The notes below the pieces were generated by a model that was not told where the DNA came from, did not search any database, and saw only the letters and a program-made list of their open reading frames with translations. A program made the position numbers and the translations under genes. 64,000 bases of DNA from Lysinibacillus cavernae (GTDB taxonomy: Bacteria; Bacillota; Bacilli; Bacillales_A; Planococcaceae): positions 372,001-436,000 of the forward strand of contig NZ_WMEF01000003.1 in NCBI RefSeq assembly GCF_009724685.1, read 5' to 3'. Below are positions 36,460 to 46,250 of this stretch, one piece after another; position 1 is the first letter of the stretch, and each line of letters begins with the position of its first letter.

Positions 36460-37578
36460 ATGGAGGAACAAGTAATTAATGTAGGAATTATAGGTGGATC
36501 ATTAAATAATCAGTGGGCTAGTAAAACACATATTCCAGCTCTTATAGAAAATCCTTCTTATAGAATCACAGCTATTGGAACTTCTAGAATGGAAACTGCA
36601 AAAAAAAGTGCCATAAAGGTTAATGCTACCTTGGCTTTTACAGATTATGAGGAATTAGCTAAATCTAAAGATGTTGACTTAGTAGTAGTTAGTATAAAAG
36701 TTCCTTTCCACTACGAAGCTTGTATAGCCGCCATTGAGGAAAATAAACATCTCTACTGTGAATGGCCTTTAGGTGTAGATACTGTACAAGCTAAAGAGTT
36801 GAAAAAATTAGCTAATCAAGCGAATATTCACCATGCTATTGGTCTACAAGCTAGGCAATCTCCAGAAGTTAATTATTTAAAGCAGGCGATAGAGAAGGGA
36901 GAAATAGGGAAAGTACTATCCTGCACTATGCAAGTAGCTACTCAATCTAAGGGGAGAATGACTGACCAAAGAAGCGCGTATCTACTAAAAAAGGAGAATG
37001 GAGCTAACTTACTAACCATTCATGGAGGGCATTCTCTCGATATTCTTTGCTATATTCTAGGTGATTTTAAAGAATTAACAGCTACTATGAATATAAATTA
37101 TACAGAAGCAATTATAAAAGAAACTGGAACTAAAACATCTAAAAATACTGCTGATCAAATATTAATACATGGAACACTCGTTGATGGTACTTCAACATCT
37201 GTTCATATTCAAGCTGGCGTATATCCAAATTTTAATTTGGAGATTAGAGGGGAAAAGGGTATTTTTCGTTTAACACAAAATAATTCTTCAGGTCATGTTC
37301 AATTTGGTAATCTCAAAGTCGAAAAGATTACACATCCTGATTATGCATCTTTAAATACTGCAACAGATGATGTTTACATTGAAGAAGTAAACGTATCCTC
37401 AGTAAAAAATGATGGTCCAAGAAGGTATGTTGACCGTGCTTATACTATTCTGGCGAAAGACATATTTGAACATAAAAGTAAAATTCCTAATTTTAATGAC
37501 GCTGTTAAGCTACACCAATTGTTAGATGCAGTTAGAGAATCTGCAAAGAGAGGTAAAAAAATTGTCCTAACAAATTAA
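36460..37578 (+). CDS. Gfo/Idh/MocA-family oxidoreductase
   Basis: NAD(P)-dependent dehydrogenase of the glucose-fructose oxidoreductase family, 372 residues. The N-terminal Rossmann fold is VINVGIIGGSLNNQWASKTHIPAL. The conserved ENKHLYCEWPLGVD has the family EKP-type element altered to EWP, as in Gal80-like members. Near the second-domain start is NYLKQAIEKGEIGKVLSC, and a likely catalytic H is in LLTIHGGHSLDILCYILG. GGAGG precedes the ATG. It is divergent from a LysR regulator. The substrate cannot be inferred. Confidence 0.88.
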   Translation: MEEQVINVGIIGGSLNNQWASKTHIPALIENPSYRITAIGTSRMETAKKSAIKVNATLAFTDYEELAKSKDVDLVVVSIKVPFHYEACIAAIEENKHLYCEWPLGVDTVQAKELKKLANQANIHHAIGLQARQSPEVNYLKQAIEKGEIGKVLSCTMQVATQSKGRMTDQRSAYLLKKENGANLLTIHGGHSLDILCYILGDFKELTATMNINYTEAIIKETGTKTSKNTADQILIHGTLVDGTSTSVHIQAGVYPNFNLEIRGEKGIFRLTQNNSSGHVQFGNLKVEKITHPDYASLNTATDDVYIEEVNVSSVKNDGPRRYVDRAYTILAKDIFEHKSKIPNFNDAVKLHQLLDAVRESAKRGKKIVLTN

Positions 37579-37627
37579 GTTATAACTATACAATAATGAT
37601 CTTCCATTATCGGGATAGATTGTGGAA

Positions 37628-37654
37628 TAAGAGACAGCAATTGCTGTCTCTTAA
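37628..37654. repeat. perfect 24-bp palindrome after the dehydrogenase gene
   Basis: AAGAGACAGCAA and its exact complement lie about 55 bases past the dehydrogenase stop, without a U-run. It may form a 3' stem-loop. The rest of the gap to 38011 holds only a possible gene remnant and the next terminator. Confidence 0.5.
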
Positions 37655-37699
37655 CGTTACAAATTAGGAATAAACCTAGTTGTTTTCATTTTTTGCAAT

Positions 37700-37776
37700 T
37701 TATCGTTCAGTTTGAATCAGTCTTTGGACAAATTCAGCCATTTCTTCAGGCTATCTTCCCCAAATAGAGTGTACAT
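37700..37776 (-). pseudogene. possible short frameshifted gene remnant
   Basis: With GAGG eight bases upstream, an ATG at 37776 reads MYTLFGEDSLKKW and stops at codon 20. After a one-base shift near GEDS the frame reads EEMAEFVQRLIQTER and then stops, which looks more protein-like. This suggests a broken short gene, but chance is quite possible. Confidence 0.25.
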
Positions 37777-37865
37777 TTTATTTCCTCACAACGTTTATCT
37801 ACTGTAAATATTTTTATCCTTAGGGTTGTTGTGATAGTCTATGAGGTCATTTGACGGTCTAATAA

Positions 37866-37901
37866 ACAAAAAAGTACACCACTACATAGAAGTGATGTAC
37901 T
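37866..37901 (-). terminator. terminator after the YfcC-type transporter gene
   Basis: AGTACATCACT...AGTGGTGTACT stem followed by TTTTTTG on the minus strand. Confidence 0.85.
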
Positions 37902-38011
37902 AATTATTTAATATACTGTGCGACGTTAAAGACAATCTCTTAATATTACAGATTTATAATACATTCACTTGTCTTCAATTTTACAGAGTAGCCCACAGCT
38001 TTTTCCACATT

Positions 38012-39418
38012 TTAAGAAATCCCTAGTGCTACTGCAGCAATTAACGCAAGACATGCGATTACTGCCCAGCCTAGAATCATCTTCCAAATGAATTTTATCC
38101 ACTTTTCATATGGGATACCTGCAACGGCTAGATAAGCCATTAAGGCCGATGAAGTAGGGATAATTGAGTTTGTTAATGAATCTCCATATTGGAAGGCTAA
38201 AACAGCAACTTGTCGTTCTAAACCTAATAGATCGGTAATCGGAATCATAATCGGCATTGTTGCGGCTGCCTGTCCACTACCGGATGAAATAAATAAATTC
38301 AAAAGTGCTTGGATAACTAACATGCCGATTGCACTGATAGCGTGTGGTAAATGTCCAATAGTTTCTGATGCTGCATAAACGATTGTATCAATAATTTTCC
38401 CTTGCTCTAAAACAACCGTGATCGCACGGGCAAAACCTACGATTAATGCACCAAAGGTTACAGCCTTTGCCCCATCAATAAAGGAGTCAAAAATAGTGGC
38501 AGGCTTCAATCCCCCAATGAGACCAGCAATTAATCCCATAATTAAAAAGGATGCTGTTAACTGTGTTAAGAACCAACCCCAATTAAATACGCCATAAATA
38601 TTAAAGCCAATCCCACAAGCCATGACAATAAATACGACTTTATGCTTCCCTGTTAATGTAGGAATGTCAATCGCAGACACATTGGATTTAGCCTTTTGCT
38701 CGATATCATAAATAACACTTGCCTGTGGGTCCTTTTTCACCTTGAAGGCATAGCGAGACACGTAGAAAATAGCAAAACCTAAAACAAGAATATAGACTAC
38801 TGCCCGGAAACCAATCCCTGAAAATAAGGGTACATCTGCTAATGATTGCGCAACCCCCACTGTAAAGGGATTAAGCATTCCTCCAAAAAAGCCACTGGCA
38901 GCACCAAGTGTGATCATGGCAGTCCCTGTCACAGCATCAAAGCCCATAGCACGGGCAATTGCTACACCAATCGGTACGAAAATAATCGTTTCTTCAGCCA
39001 TCCCCATTGTAAAACCACCAACAGAGAATAAAATCATCGATAAAGGAATGAGTAATTTTTCCCTTCCCTCTAAAGCTTTTACCCCTTTATAAACACCAGC
39101 CTCAATGGCACCTGTGGAACGAATAATGCCAAATACACCACTGACTAAGAAAATATAGAAAATAATCTGAGCCCCTTTTTCAAGACCCATTGGAATGGCA
39201 GTAAACATTTCGAAAAATGATACTGGATCACTCTCAATTTGATGGTAGCTTCCATCCACAACGAGCATTCGTCCATCCTTATCCTCTACACGTTCAAACT
39301 CTCCTGCTGGAATAATGTAGCTTGCGATACCTGCTAGAAAAATAATAGCAAAAATAATGGTATATGTATGAGGTACTTTCAGCCAACTTTTCTTTTTTAC
39401 ACTTTGTTCATTTGCCAT
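38012..39418 (-). CDS. YfcC/DcuC-superfamily transporter
   Basis: Integral membrane transporter of 468 residues with about 12 hydrophobic segments, of the YfcC group related to C4-dicarboxylate and basic-amino-acid carriers. It starts WLKVPHTYTIIFAIIFLAGIASYIIPAGEFERVEDKDGR, the diagnostic PAGxFxR element. It contains GFTMGMAEETIIFVPIGVAIARAMGFDAVTG and near the end LLNLFISSGSGQAAATMPIMIPITDLLGLERQ. AAAGGAGGGTGAT precedes the ATG. It lies downstream of a regulator gene, with its own promoter. Peptide, amino-acid or dicarboxylate uptake is possible; the family does not settle it. Confidence 0.87.
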   Translation of the reverse strand: MANEQSVKKKSWLKVPHTYTIIFAIIFLAGIASYIIPAGEFERVEDKDGRMLVVDGSYHQIESDPVSFFEMFTAIPMGLEKGAQIIFYIFLVSGVFGIIRSTGAIEAGVYKGVKALEGREKLLIPLSMILFSVGGFTMGMAEETIIFVPIGVAIARAMGFDAVTGTAMITLGAASGFFGGMLNPFTVGVAQSLADVPLFSGIGFRAVVYILVLGFAIFYVSRYAFKVKKDPQASVIYDIEQKAKSNVSAIDIPTLTGKHKVVFIVMACGIGFNIYGVFNWGWFLTQLTASFLIMGLIAGLIGGLKPATIFDSFIDGAKAVTFGALIVGFARAITVVLEQGKIIDTIVYAASETIGHLPHAISAIGMLVIQALLNLFISSGSGQAAATMPIMIPITDLLGLERQVAVLAFQYGDSLTNSIIPTSSALMAYLAVAGIPYEKWIKFIWKMILGWAVIACLALIAAVALGIS

Positions 39419-39489
39419 AACATCACCCTCCTTTTAATAGATTTAAACACTAGCAAACTATTGTCGCTATATGTCGTTAATTGAAAATA

Positions 39490-39518
39490 AATATACATGA
39501 GTTCGATTTTTTTGTAAA
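39490..39518 (-). promoter_or_regulatory. promoter of the YfcC-type transporter
   Basis: -35 TTTACA (39513-39518), 17-bp spacer and -10 TATATT (39490-39495) on the minus strand. Just downstream the direct half-sites ACGACA and GCGACA lie ten bases apart and could bind the neighbouring regulator. Confidence 0.65.
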
Positions 39519-39537
39519 GTATTAATTTTCTATCATT

Positions 39538-40845
39538 TCAGAAAGTCCATTTGGTTGTTGCTTTATAAAGCTTTCTAGGACGGCCTTGGAGATAAGGTTG
39601 CTCCTCCCCCGCTAACATAAAATAGTCTTGCTCGATTAACCGAATAATAATGCGCTCAGCAGATCTACGTGACAAATTCATGTATTGCGCTAATTCAGCT
39701 GCTGAAAAGGGGCGGTTATTAGTGACTGAAATAAATTGCTTCATTACATTTAAATTTTTGGCACTCATTTTTACCTTCTCAGCGATCTCTAAAATTTCTT
39801 TATTATTGCTACTTAATGAGATTTCTTTATTATTCTCAAATAATGGTCCATGTAACCGATTATCCGCATCTACCAAGCACATCACTGTCGAGGAATCTTT
39901 CCATTTGGACGTGAAAAATAAAGCTTGGGAAGAATGCACTTCTGCTTCATGTAATGAATACCCATAGCCAATACCAATCGTAAAAAAGGTTTCAAATTGT
40001 CGTTCACATTGCTCGATTATGGAACTTAAATAATTAGGTTCAAGCTTTTCAATCACACCTCTAGTGGAAATGATTACATAAGGCTCTTGTTGTGACTGTG
40101 TTACTCTCGCTTGAAAACGCTTGCAAATCTTTTCTAAATTATGTAGAAACGCTTGGTGATTCACCAATAAATTTTGCTTGCTACAAATAGAGACAACTGC
40201 AATCTGCGAGGCAGACAACAATGTATGTTTATAAGCATCTAGTGCTGTATTAATCGTCATTGTAAATGTTTGTTTGCTTTCAACCATATACTTCGCAGGG
40301 ACCCCTAATTTTTGTAACTCAATATAAACTGCGTGTAAGCTAGTAAGTGCCAATGACGTTTTTCCCGTTTCAAATAATTCCTTATGATAGCGGACATAAT
40401 CAGAAATATTGAGTTCAGCTATTTTTTCAGGTTGTTCATAAACCCATGCGTAATCCATTACATATACATCTGTAGATGAAATACCAGCCTCTTTCATTAC
40501 TTGATAGAAGCTATCCTTTCTTGGTACATCTATCGAAAGTTGAGGTAGTTCTACCCTTTCATTATGTTGTAGAGATAATAGCGAAAGCGTTAATGTTAAT
40601 TCATCAAAAGGAATATATGTTGCTTGTATTTGAGACGCTTGTATTTTCTCATAGCAATAAAAATAAGGAATCGACCCAGCAAATAGTACAATATCTGAAC
40701 ATGATGCCGCTTCATCAATGAGATCTACACACTGCTTAGGTGAAGTGTAAGGAAAATGAATAAATTGTGCTTTGGGAAACATTGTGAAATGTTGCTTTAT
40801 ATTATTCCAGAAAAACAATGAACCGAGAATCGCAATTGTTTGCAT
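39538..40845 (-). CDS. putative transcriptional regulator with C-terminal winged helix
   Basis: A 435-residue protein I place only broadly. The N-terminal third is alpha/beta (AILGSLFFWNNIKQHFTMFPKAQFIHFPY, IVLFAGSIPYFYCYEKI) and looks like an effector-binding Rossmann-type domain. The middle (VISTRGVIEKLEPNYL... FFTIGIGYGYSLHEAEVHSSQAL) recalls a degenerate GGDEF/nucleotide-cyclase-like fold seen in some regulators. The C-terminus has a winged helix (FSAAELAQYMNLSRRSAERIIIRLIEQDYF). AAAGGGG supports the ATG at 40845. It is encoded upstream of the YfcC-type transporter on the same strand, so it probably controls that gene. Confidence 0.75.
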   Translation of the reverse strand: MQTIAILGSLFFWNNIKQHFTMFPKAQFIHFPYTSPKQCVDLIDEAASCSDIVLFAGSIPYFYCYEKIQASQIQATYIPFDELTLTLSLLSLQHNERVELPQLSIDVPRKDSFYQVMKEAGISSTDVYVMDYAWVYEQPEKIAELNISDYVRYHKELFETGKTSLALTSLHAVYIELQKLGVPAKYMVESKQTFTMTINTALDAYKHTLLSASQIAVVSICSKQNLLVNHQAFLHNLEKICKRFQARVTQSQQEPYVIISTRGVIEKLEPNYLSSIIEQCERQFETFFTIGIGYGYSLHEAEVHSSQALFFTSKWKDSSTVMCLVDADNRLHGPLFENNKEISLSSNNKEILEIAEKVKMSAKNLNVMKQFISVTNNRPFSAAELAQYMNLSRRSAERIIIRLIEQDYFMLAGEEQPYLQGRPRKLYKATTKWTF

Positions 40846-40910
40846 TATTTTCAACCCCTTTACTAAACATATTATTCTAATAATTCTATTTATTAAACCA
40901 TAAATACATA

Positions 40911-40950
40911 AAAAAAAGAACCTTCTATTCTATTGTGATTCGAAGGTTCA
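40911..40950 (-). terminator. terminator after the DUF2642 gene
   Basis: GAACCTTC...GAAGGTTC stem followed by eight Ts on the minus strand. Confidence 0.85.
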
Positions 40951-40957
40951 TACTTAC

Positions 40958-41173
40958 TCATTTTTTTGTAGTTTCCAATGTAACCCATACAATTTCCTCC
41001 ATCCGAATGAAGAAAGGCGTACGACTAATTTCTAAAATCATATGGTCAGGTAGTATTGATAATAAAATACCTTGCTGAAGAGTATTTTCTGTTTGCACTA
41101 CAACTGCCTGACCAATCATCATTTTAAGAGTTTCGTATAAATATGGATTGGATATACTTCCTATCTGCGTCAT
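40958..41173 (-). CDS. DUF2642-like (YuzF-type) small protein
   Basis: A 71-residue beta-rich protein. NPYLYETLKMMIGQAVVVQTENTLQQGILLSILPDHMILEI and TPFFIRMEEIVWV resemble YuzF/DUF2642 proteins, which are common in Bacillus and have no firm function. The LPDHMILE...PFFIRMEEIVWV pattern suggests an Sm-like small barrel. The start at 41173 has GGAAGGGG about ten bases upstream; a TTG three bases earlier is possible. It lies alone between the regulator and dtd. Confidence 0.75.
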   Translation of the reverse strand: MTQIGSISNPYLYETLKMMIGQAVVVQTENTLQQGILLSILPDHMILEISRTPFFIRMEEIVWVTLETTKK

Positions 41174-41244
41174 GTTCAAGACACCCCTTCCTATAAAACT
41201 AAACATACTTTTTAGTATATGAAGGAACTATAGGAAATGTTCCA

Positions 41245-41685
41245 TTATTTTGACTCTAGAAGTATTGTTACTGGACCATCGTTAATTAATGCAACATCCA
41301 TCATTGCACCAAAAATACCTATTTCCACATGTAAACCGTGTTCACGCAGTGCTTGATTAAATGCTTCCCACAGCGGTTCTGCTACCTCAGGTCTAGCTGC
41401 ACTTATGAAACTTGGACGATTTCCCTTTTTTGCATCCCCATACAATGTAAATTGTGAAACGGACAAAATAGCGCCTCCATGCTCGATAATGGAATGATTC
41501 ATTTTTCCATCACCATCTTCCCAAAGGCGTAAATTAGCTACTTTCTTCGCTAAATAGGCTACATCCTCCTGGGTATCTTCATGTGTAATGCCTACCAGAA
41601 GAACATAACCACGATCAATTGCTCCTGTAACAATTCCGTCCACTGTTACAGAGGCAGCTTTACTGCGCTGTAATACTACTTTCAT
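41245..41685 (-). CDS. dtd: D-aminoacyl-tRNA deacylase
   Basis: DTD hydrolyses D-amino acids (and glycine from tRNA-Ala) off mischarged tRNAs. It has 146 residues, the usual length. Family motifs are [17 protein letters not shown], the substrate-pocket [17 protein letters not shown] and the C-terminal [11 protein letters not shown], which acts in cross-subunit Gly-Pro recognition. It lies 31 bp downstream of relA on the same strand, as in Bacillus, and is probably cotranscribed with it. Confidence 0.95.
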   Translation of the reverse strand: MKVVLQRSKAASVTVDGIVTGAIDRGYVLLVGITHEDTQEDVAYLAKKVANLRLWEDGDGKMNHSIIEHGGAILSVSQFTLYGDAKKGNRPSFISAARPEVAEPLWEAFNQALREHGLHVEIGIFGAMMDVALINDGPVTILLESK

Positions 41686-41716
41686 GCATTAAAACCCCAA
41701 TTCTAGTTGCTTATCA

Positions 41717-43912
41717 CTAATTGATGACACGCTGCACCGAATAAATATCTGGTGTTTGTTTAATTCGTTCGACAACTTTATGCAAATGTGAAATGTTTGA
41801 AATCGAAATCGTCAAATGAATTGTCGCCATTTTATCACGATCAGCACGACCACTAACTGCTAAAATATTCGTTTTTGTTTCGCTAACAATTTGCATGATC
41901 TCATTTAAAATACCAGGTCTATCAAAGGCTGATACTTCGATATCAACTGGGTATTCTTTTTTCTCAGGGATGACACCATGTTCCCATTCCACTTCAATTA
42001 AACGTTCCTGCTCATCCTCGATTTGAATATTTGGACAGTCGGCACGGTGTACAGAAACACCTCTCCCCTTTGTAATAAAGCCCACAATATCATCTCCAGG
42101 CACAGGCGTACAGCAGCGAGAAAGTCGAATAAGCATATTATCAATGCCTTTTACAATGACACCCGATTCCGTACGTTTTTGTGGAATTGGATTTTTCATT
42201 TTTTGTTCGATTTTCTCTAAAGCTTCTTCCTGCTCACGCTCTTTACGGCGTTTTTCTGCTAAACGATTAACCACTTGCTGTGCAGTAATTCCATTCACAC
42301 CAACTGCCGCATACAAATCTTCCTCATTCGTATAGTTAAATTTATCACACACTCGTTTAAGGTTTTCTGGTGACATGGTTTCCTTTAAATCAAAATCCTG
42401 AGCGCGAATTTCCTTTTCAATCATTTCTTTACCTTTGACAATATTTTCTTCACGCAGATGTCGTTTAAAGAATTGCTTGATCTTATTCTTTGCCTGCGAG
42501 GATTGCGCTATTTTTAACCAATCTCGGCTAGGACCAAAGGATTGCTTAGATGTTAAAATTTCAATGATATCGCCCGTTTTCAGTGGTGTATCAAGTGGCA
42601 CCATTTTCCCATTGATTTTTGCCCCAATCGTACGATTTCCGACTTCCGAATGGACACGATAAGCAAAATCAATTGAAACGGAACCCGCTGGCAATTCAAT
42701 CACATCACCTTCAGGTGTAAAGACGTAAACCATATCAGAAAACAAATCAAATTTTAAGGATTCCATAAATTCTTCAGCGTTAGAAGATTCATTTTGGAAC
42801 TCTAAAATTTCACGGAACCACGTTAATTTTTGATCGACATTTTGCTTTTGATGATCTACGTTTTTACCTTCCTTATAAGCCCAGTGTGCCGCAATCCCGT
42901 ACTCTGCAATTTTATGCATTTCCTTTGTACGAATCTGTACCTCTAATGGATCACCATAAGGACCAATAACAGTCGTGTGTAAGGATTGATAGAGGTTTTG
43001 TTTCGGCATAGCAATATAATCTTTAAAGCGCCCTGGCATCGGTTTCCATAATGTATGCACAATCCCTAAAACGGCATAGCAATCTTTAATACTATCTACA
43101 AGTACACGAATGGCCAGTAAATCATAAATTTCATTAAACTGTTTCTTTTGTAGCACCATTTTTCGATAAATACTGTAAATATGTTTTGGTCGGCCATATA
43201 CGTCAGCTTCAATTTCAACCTCATTCAACTGTGATTTCATCTCAGCCATGACATTCTCTAAATAAGCCTCACGTTCATCTCGCTTTTTCTTCATCAAACT
43301 AACAATACGATAATATTGCTGTGGGTTTAAATAGCGAAGTGCTGTATCTTCAAGCTCCCATTTTACAGTCGAAATTCCAAGACGATGTGCAAGTGGTGCA
43401 AAAATCTCTAGTGTCTCTTTGGAAATACGTCGTTGCTTTTCAGCAGGCAAATGCTTTAGCGTACGCATATTGTGGAGACGGTCTGCTAGCTTAATTAAGA
43501 TGACACGGATATCCTGCGCCATGGCTACAAACATTTTTCGATGATTCTCTGCTTGTTGTGCCTCTTTTGATAAATATTTAATTTTCCCTAGTTTTGTAAC
43601 ACCATCAACAAGCACTGCTACTTCTTCGCCAAATTCCCGTACCAAATCATCCCGCGTAAAATCCGTATCTTCGACAACATCATGTAAAAAACCTGCCGCT
43701 ACAGTTTCCGGGTCCATTTGTAATTCAGCTAGAATACCTGCCACTTGTACTGGGTGAATAATATACGGTTCACCAGAGCTACGGAATTGCTCAATATGGG
43801 CATCCCTTGCTAATTCATATGCTTTTTTCACGAATGCGACATTTTCATCATTCATGTAGGATTTGACTAACTCAAAAACGTCCTCAGGAGTCAAAATTTG
43901 CTCTTTCGCCAT
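41717..43912 (-). CDS. relA: bifunctional (p)ppGpp synthetase/hydrolase RelA (RSH)
   Basis: Long RelA/SpoT homologue of 731 residues. The N-terminal HD hydrolase domain ([30 protein letters not shown]) keeps the metal-binding HD. The synthetase domain follows ([45 protein letters not shown]). Then come TGS ([19 protein letters not shown]), a zinc-finger region with [18 protein letters not shown], and a C-terminal ACT domain. Both activities appear intact. It is upstream of dtd and, as in Bacillus, lies between apt and dtd; the psu and MarR/MFS genes are inserted on the apt side. Confidence 0.97.
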   Translation of the reverse strand: MAKEQILTPEDVFELVKSYMNDENVAFVKKAYELARDAHIEQFRSSGEPYIIHPVQVAGILAELQMDPETVAAGFLHDVVEDTDFTRDDLVREFGEEVAVLVDGVTKLGKIKYLSKEAQQAENHRKMFVAMAQDIRVILIKLADRLHNMRTLKHLPAEKQRRISKETLEIFAPLAHRLGISTVKWELEDTALRYLNPQQYYRIVSLMKKKRDEREAYLENVMAEMKSQLNEVEIEADVYGRPKHIYSIYRKMVLQKKQFNEIYDLLAIRVLVDSIKDCYAVLGIVHTLWKPMPGRFKDYIAMPKQNLYQSLHTTVIGPYGDPLEVQIRTKEMHKIAEYGIAAHWAYKEGKNVDHQKQNVDQKLTWFREILEFQNESSNAEEFMESLKFDLFSDMVYVFTPEGDVIELPAGSVSIDFAYRVHSEVGNRTIGAKINGKMVPLDTPLKTGDIIEILTSKQSFGPSRDWLKIAQSSQAKNKIKQFFKRHLREENIVKGKEMIEKEIRAQDFDLKETMSPENLKRVCDKFNYTNEEDLYAAVGVNGITAQQVVNRLAEKRRKEREQEEALEKIEQKMKNPIPQKRTESGVIVKGIDNMLIRLSRCCTPVPGDDIVGFITKGRGVSVHRADCPNIQIEDEQERLIEVEWEHGVIPEKKEYPVDIEVSAFDRPGILNEIMQIVSETKTNILAVSGRADRDKMATIHLTISISNISHLHKVVERIKQTPDIYSVQRVIN

Positions 43913-44063
43913 AACATGTCCACCTTGCTCGTCAAATTTTTCAGATTAGATATAAACTTAATTGTATAAAATTTTGTAGCCTATTGTAAAGAGACTGTGT
44001 CATTTAGTTTAGTTAATCTCGTGAACAGTTTGAAAAATGGAAAAAATATTCTTCTTTTTAATG

Positions 44064-44100
44064 AAAAAGACCCTCTGCGACGACATGTCACAAAGAGTCC
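44064..44100 (-). terminator. terminator after psuG
   Basis: GACTCTTTGTGAC and GTCGCAGAGGGTC pair with some G-U pairs around a short loop and are followed by TTTTTC on the minus strand. Confidence 0.8.
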
Positions 44101-44117
44101 TTGTTTCGACAAATGGA

Positions 44118-45032
44118 TTAGTGTAATTGATTGTAAGCTACGGCAATTTTCGCGCCAACTACTGCATTGTTTTTCACTAATGCAATGTTCGCATCAAGAC
44201 TTTTACCTTCTGTCAATTCTTTTACTTTGCCTAGTAAGAATGGTGTAACGTTTTTACCTTGAATACCATTCTCTTCAGCTTCTACTAAAGCTTTTTCTAT
44301 AATGTTTGTAATAAATGCGTGTTCAAGTGCTTCCACTTCAGGAATTGGATTTGCAATGACAGCGCCGCCTTTTAAGCCTAATTGCCATTTCGCACGTAGC
44401 ATTTCTGCAATTTCCTCTGGTGTATCAAGTTGGAAGTTTACATCGAAACCACTTTGGCGTGTATAGAATGCTGGTAGTTCATCTGTACGGTAACCTACAA
44501 CTGGTACACCTTTTGTTTCAAGGTATTCTAGTGTAAGACCGATGTCTAAAATAGATTTTGCTCCAGCACAGATAACTGCAACTTTTGTTTCTGCTAATTC
44601 TTCTAAGTCAGCAGAGATATCCATTGTTGTTTCAGCTCCGCGGTGTACACCACCGATACCACCTGTTACAAAGATTTCAATGTCTGCAAGCTCTGCACAG
44701 ATCATTGTAGCGGCAACTGTTGTAGCGCCTAATTTTTTCGTTGCTAGTAAGTAGCCTAAGTCACGACGTGAAGCTTTAGCAACACCTTGTGCATTACCGA
44801 ACATTTCTAGCTCTTCATCTGATAAACCAATTTTAATTTTTCCATCAATTAACGCAATTGTTGCAGGTACTGCGCCATTGTCACGAATAATTTGCTCTAC
44901 TTCACGCGCAGTTTGCACGTTTTGTGGATAGGGCATACCATGTGAAATAATTGTTGATTCCAAAGCAACGATTGGTAGACCTTTTGCTTGTCCTGCTTTT
45001 ACTTCTTCTGATAATACGATGAATTCTTTCAT
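44118..45032 (-). CDS. psuG: pseudouridine-5'-phosphate glycosidase
   Basis: PsuG splits (reversibly) pseudouridine 5'-phosphate into uracil and ribose 5-phosphate. It has 304 residues. Signatures are [78 protein letters not shown] and [36 protein letters not shown] fixes the ATG at 45032. It begins four bases after the psuK stop, forming the two-step pseudouridine salvage operon. Confidence 0.95.
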   Translation of the reverse strand: MKEFIVLSEEVKAGQAKGLPIVALESTIISHGMPYPQNVQTAREVEQIIRDNGAVPATIALIDGKIKIGLSDEELEMFGNAQGVAKASRRDLGYLLATKKLGATTVAATMICAELADIEIFVTGGIGGVHRGAETTMDISADLEELAETKVAVICAGAKSILDIGLTLEYLETKGVPVVGYRTDELPAFYTRQSGFDVNFQLDTPEEIAEMLRAKWQLGLKGGAVIANPIPEVEALEHAFITNIIEKALVEAEENGIQGKNVTPFLLGKVKELTEGKSLDANIALVKNNAVVGAKIAVAYNQLH

Positions 45033-45036
45033 GTTA

Positions 45037-46128
45037 TTATTCCTCCATTTCACTTTTTAACAAATCTACTGATAATTCAGGTCTTACTGTATACGGAGAT
45101 GCCAATGTATTTTTAGCATTCGTTAACCCCGCATCAACACATGTCGCAAAAGATTGTCCTGTCAACCAACTGTGAATAACAGCGCTAACAAAGGCATCTC
45201 CTGCACCCGTAACATCTTCAATTTTGTCAATCACTTTTGCAGCAAAATGACTAGGCGAAATCGTTGTGGATGCTGCATACACACCCTTGCTGCCAGCCGT
45301 GATAATGACATGTTCAGCGCCTAGATGTAGGAGCTGTAGTAAAGCTTTTTCATAATGGGTAGCGTTTTCAATTTTATGTCCAACAATTGTTTCCGCTTCA
45401 TCCGTGTTACAAATAAACCAAGTTACGCCTTGTAATGTTTCAGGTAGTCGATTCATTTTAGGCGAAGATACTGGCACAATGACAAGTGGAATATCACGTG
45501 CAATGGCTACTTGCTGGATATAAGCCACTGTTTCTTTCGGACAATTTAAATCCAAAATAAAGCAACCAGCGTTAACAAGCATTGTTTCATGCTTTTTTAA
45601 CAAGCTTGGCAATAGAAGGTCATAAACCTCCATATTGGCTACAGCTAGTGCTAGCTCACCTTGTTCATCCATAACAGCTGTATAGGAACCAGTAGAAGCT
45701 TCTGGTAGTTGCTCCACATAACGTAGATTCATAAAGGATTCTGAAGCTTCTTGAATTACTTGCCAATCAGCATCTTTACCAGCCGTTGTCAGTAACGTCA
45801 CTTGATGGTTTAATCTGCCTAAGTTTTCAGCAATATTTCGACCAACACCACCTACACTAAAAGAAGAGCTGGCAGGGTTGGATGTCCCAAATTGAACATT
45901 GCCCTTCACATGGAATTTTCGGTCTAGATTGGCTCCACCGATACAAATAATTTCATTTTCCTCGGGTAAAATATAAGCACGACCTACAATTTTTCCTTGC
46001 TTCGTTAAACTAGACACTAAATTAGCAAGTACAGGACGAGACAGATTCATTGTATCGGCCATCTCTTGCTGAGACATAAACGGATTCTGGCGAATTAAAG
46101 CAAGCACCGCCTGTTCTCTTTCATTCAT
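45037..46128 (-). CDS. psuK: HTH-PfkB fusion, pseudouridine kinase
   Basis: A 363-residue two-domain protein. Residues 1-55 form a winged helix ([51 protein letters not shown]). Residues from about 60 form a PfkB ribokinase-like fold with [30 protein letters not shown] and the anion-hole/catalytic [17 protein letters not shown]. It would phosphorylate pseudouridine for PsuG. The N-terminal DNA-binding domain suggests it also regulates its own operon; a palindrome overlies the promoter -10. GGTGATGCT precedes the ATG. Confidence 0.9.
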   Translation of the reverse strand: MNEREQAVLALIRQNPFMSQQEMADTMNLSRPVLANLVSSLTKQGKIVGRAYILPEENEIICIGGANLDRKFHVKGNVQFGTSNPASSSFSVGGVGRNIAENLGRLNHQVTLLTTAGKDADWQVIQEASESFMNLRYVEQLPEASTGSYTAVMDEQGELALAVANMEVYDLLLPSLLKKHETMLVNAGCFILDLNCPKETVAYIQQVAIARDIPLVIVPVSSPKMNRLPETLQGVTWFICNTDEAETIVGHKIENATHYEKALLQLLHLGAEHVIITAGSKGVYAASTTISPSHFAAKVIDKIEDVTGAGDAFVSAVIHSWLTGQSFATCVDAGLTNAKNTLASPYTVRPELSVDLLKSEMEE

Positions 46129-46150
46129 AGCATCACCTTTTATTATATTT

Positions 46151-46165
46151 GTTTATATTATAAAC
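46151..46165. promoter_or_regulatory. palindrome over the psuK promoter
   Basis: GTTTATA-N-TATAAAC overlaps the -10 of psuK, the expected site for an autorepressor such as the PsuK winged-helix domain. Confidence 0.55.
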
Positions 46166-46185
46166 TTTTGTTTATTGAATGTCAA
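46157..46185 (-). promoter_or_regulatory. sigma-A promoter of psuK-psuG
   Basis: Perfect -35 TTGACA (46180-46185), 17-bp spacer and -10 TATAAT (46157-46162) on the minus strand. So strong a promoter for a catabolic operon suggests repression. Confidence 0.85.
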
Positions 46186-46198
46186 AAAAAATATTGAT

Positions 46199-46240
46199 AA
46201 AAAAGTTGAACCTCTTTCTGTTGAGGTTCAATTTTTTTTC
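46199..46240. terminator. terminator after the MFS gene
   Basis: TTGAACCTC...GAGGTTCAA stem with A-run on one side and T-run on the other. It lies directly past the MFS stop and serves the minus strand. Confidence 0.85.
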
Positions 46241-46250
46241 AATCGAGTGT

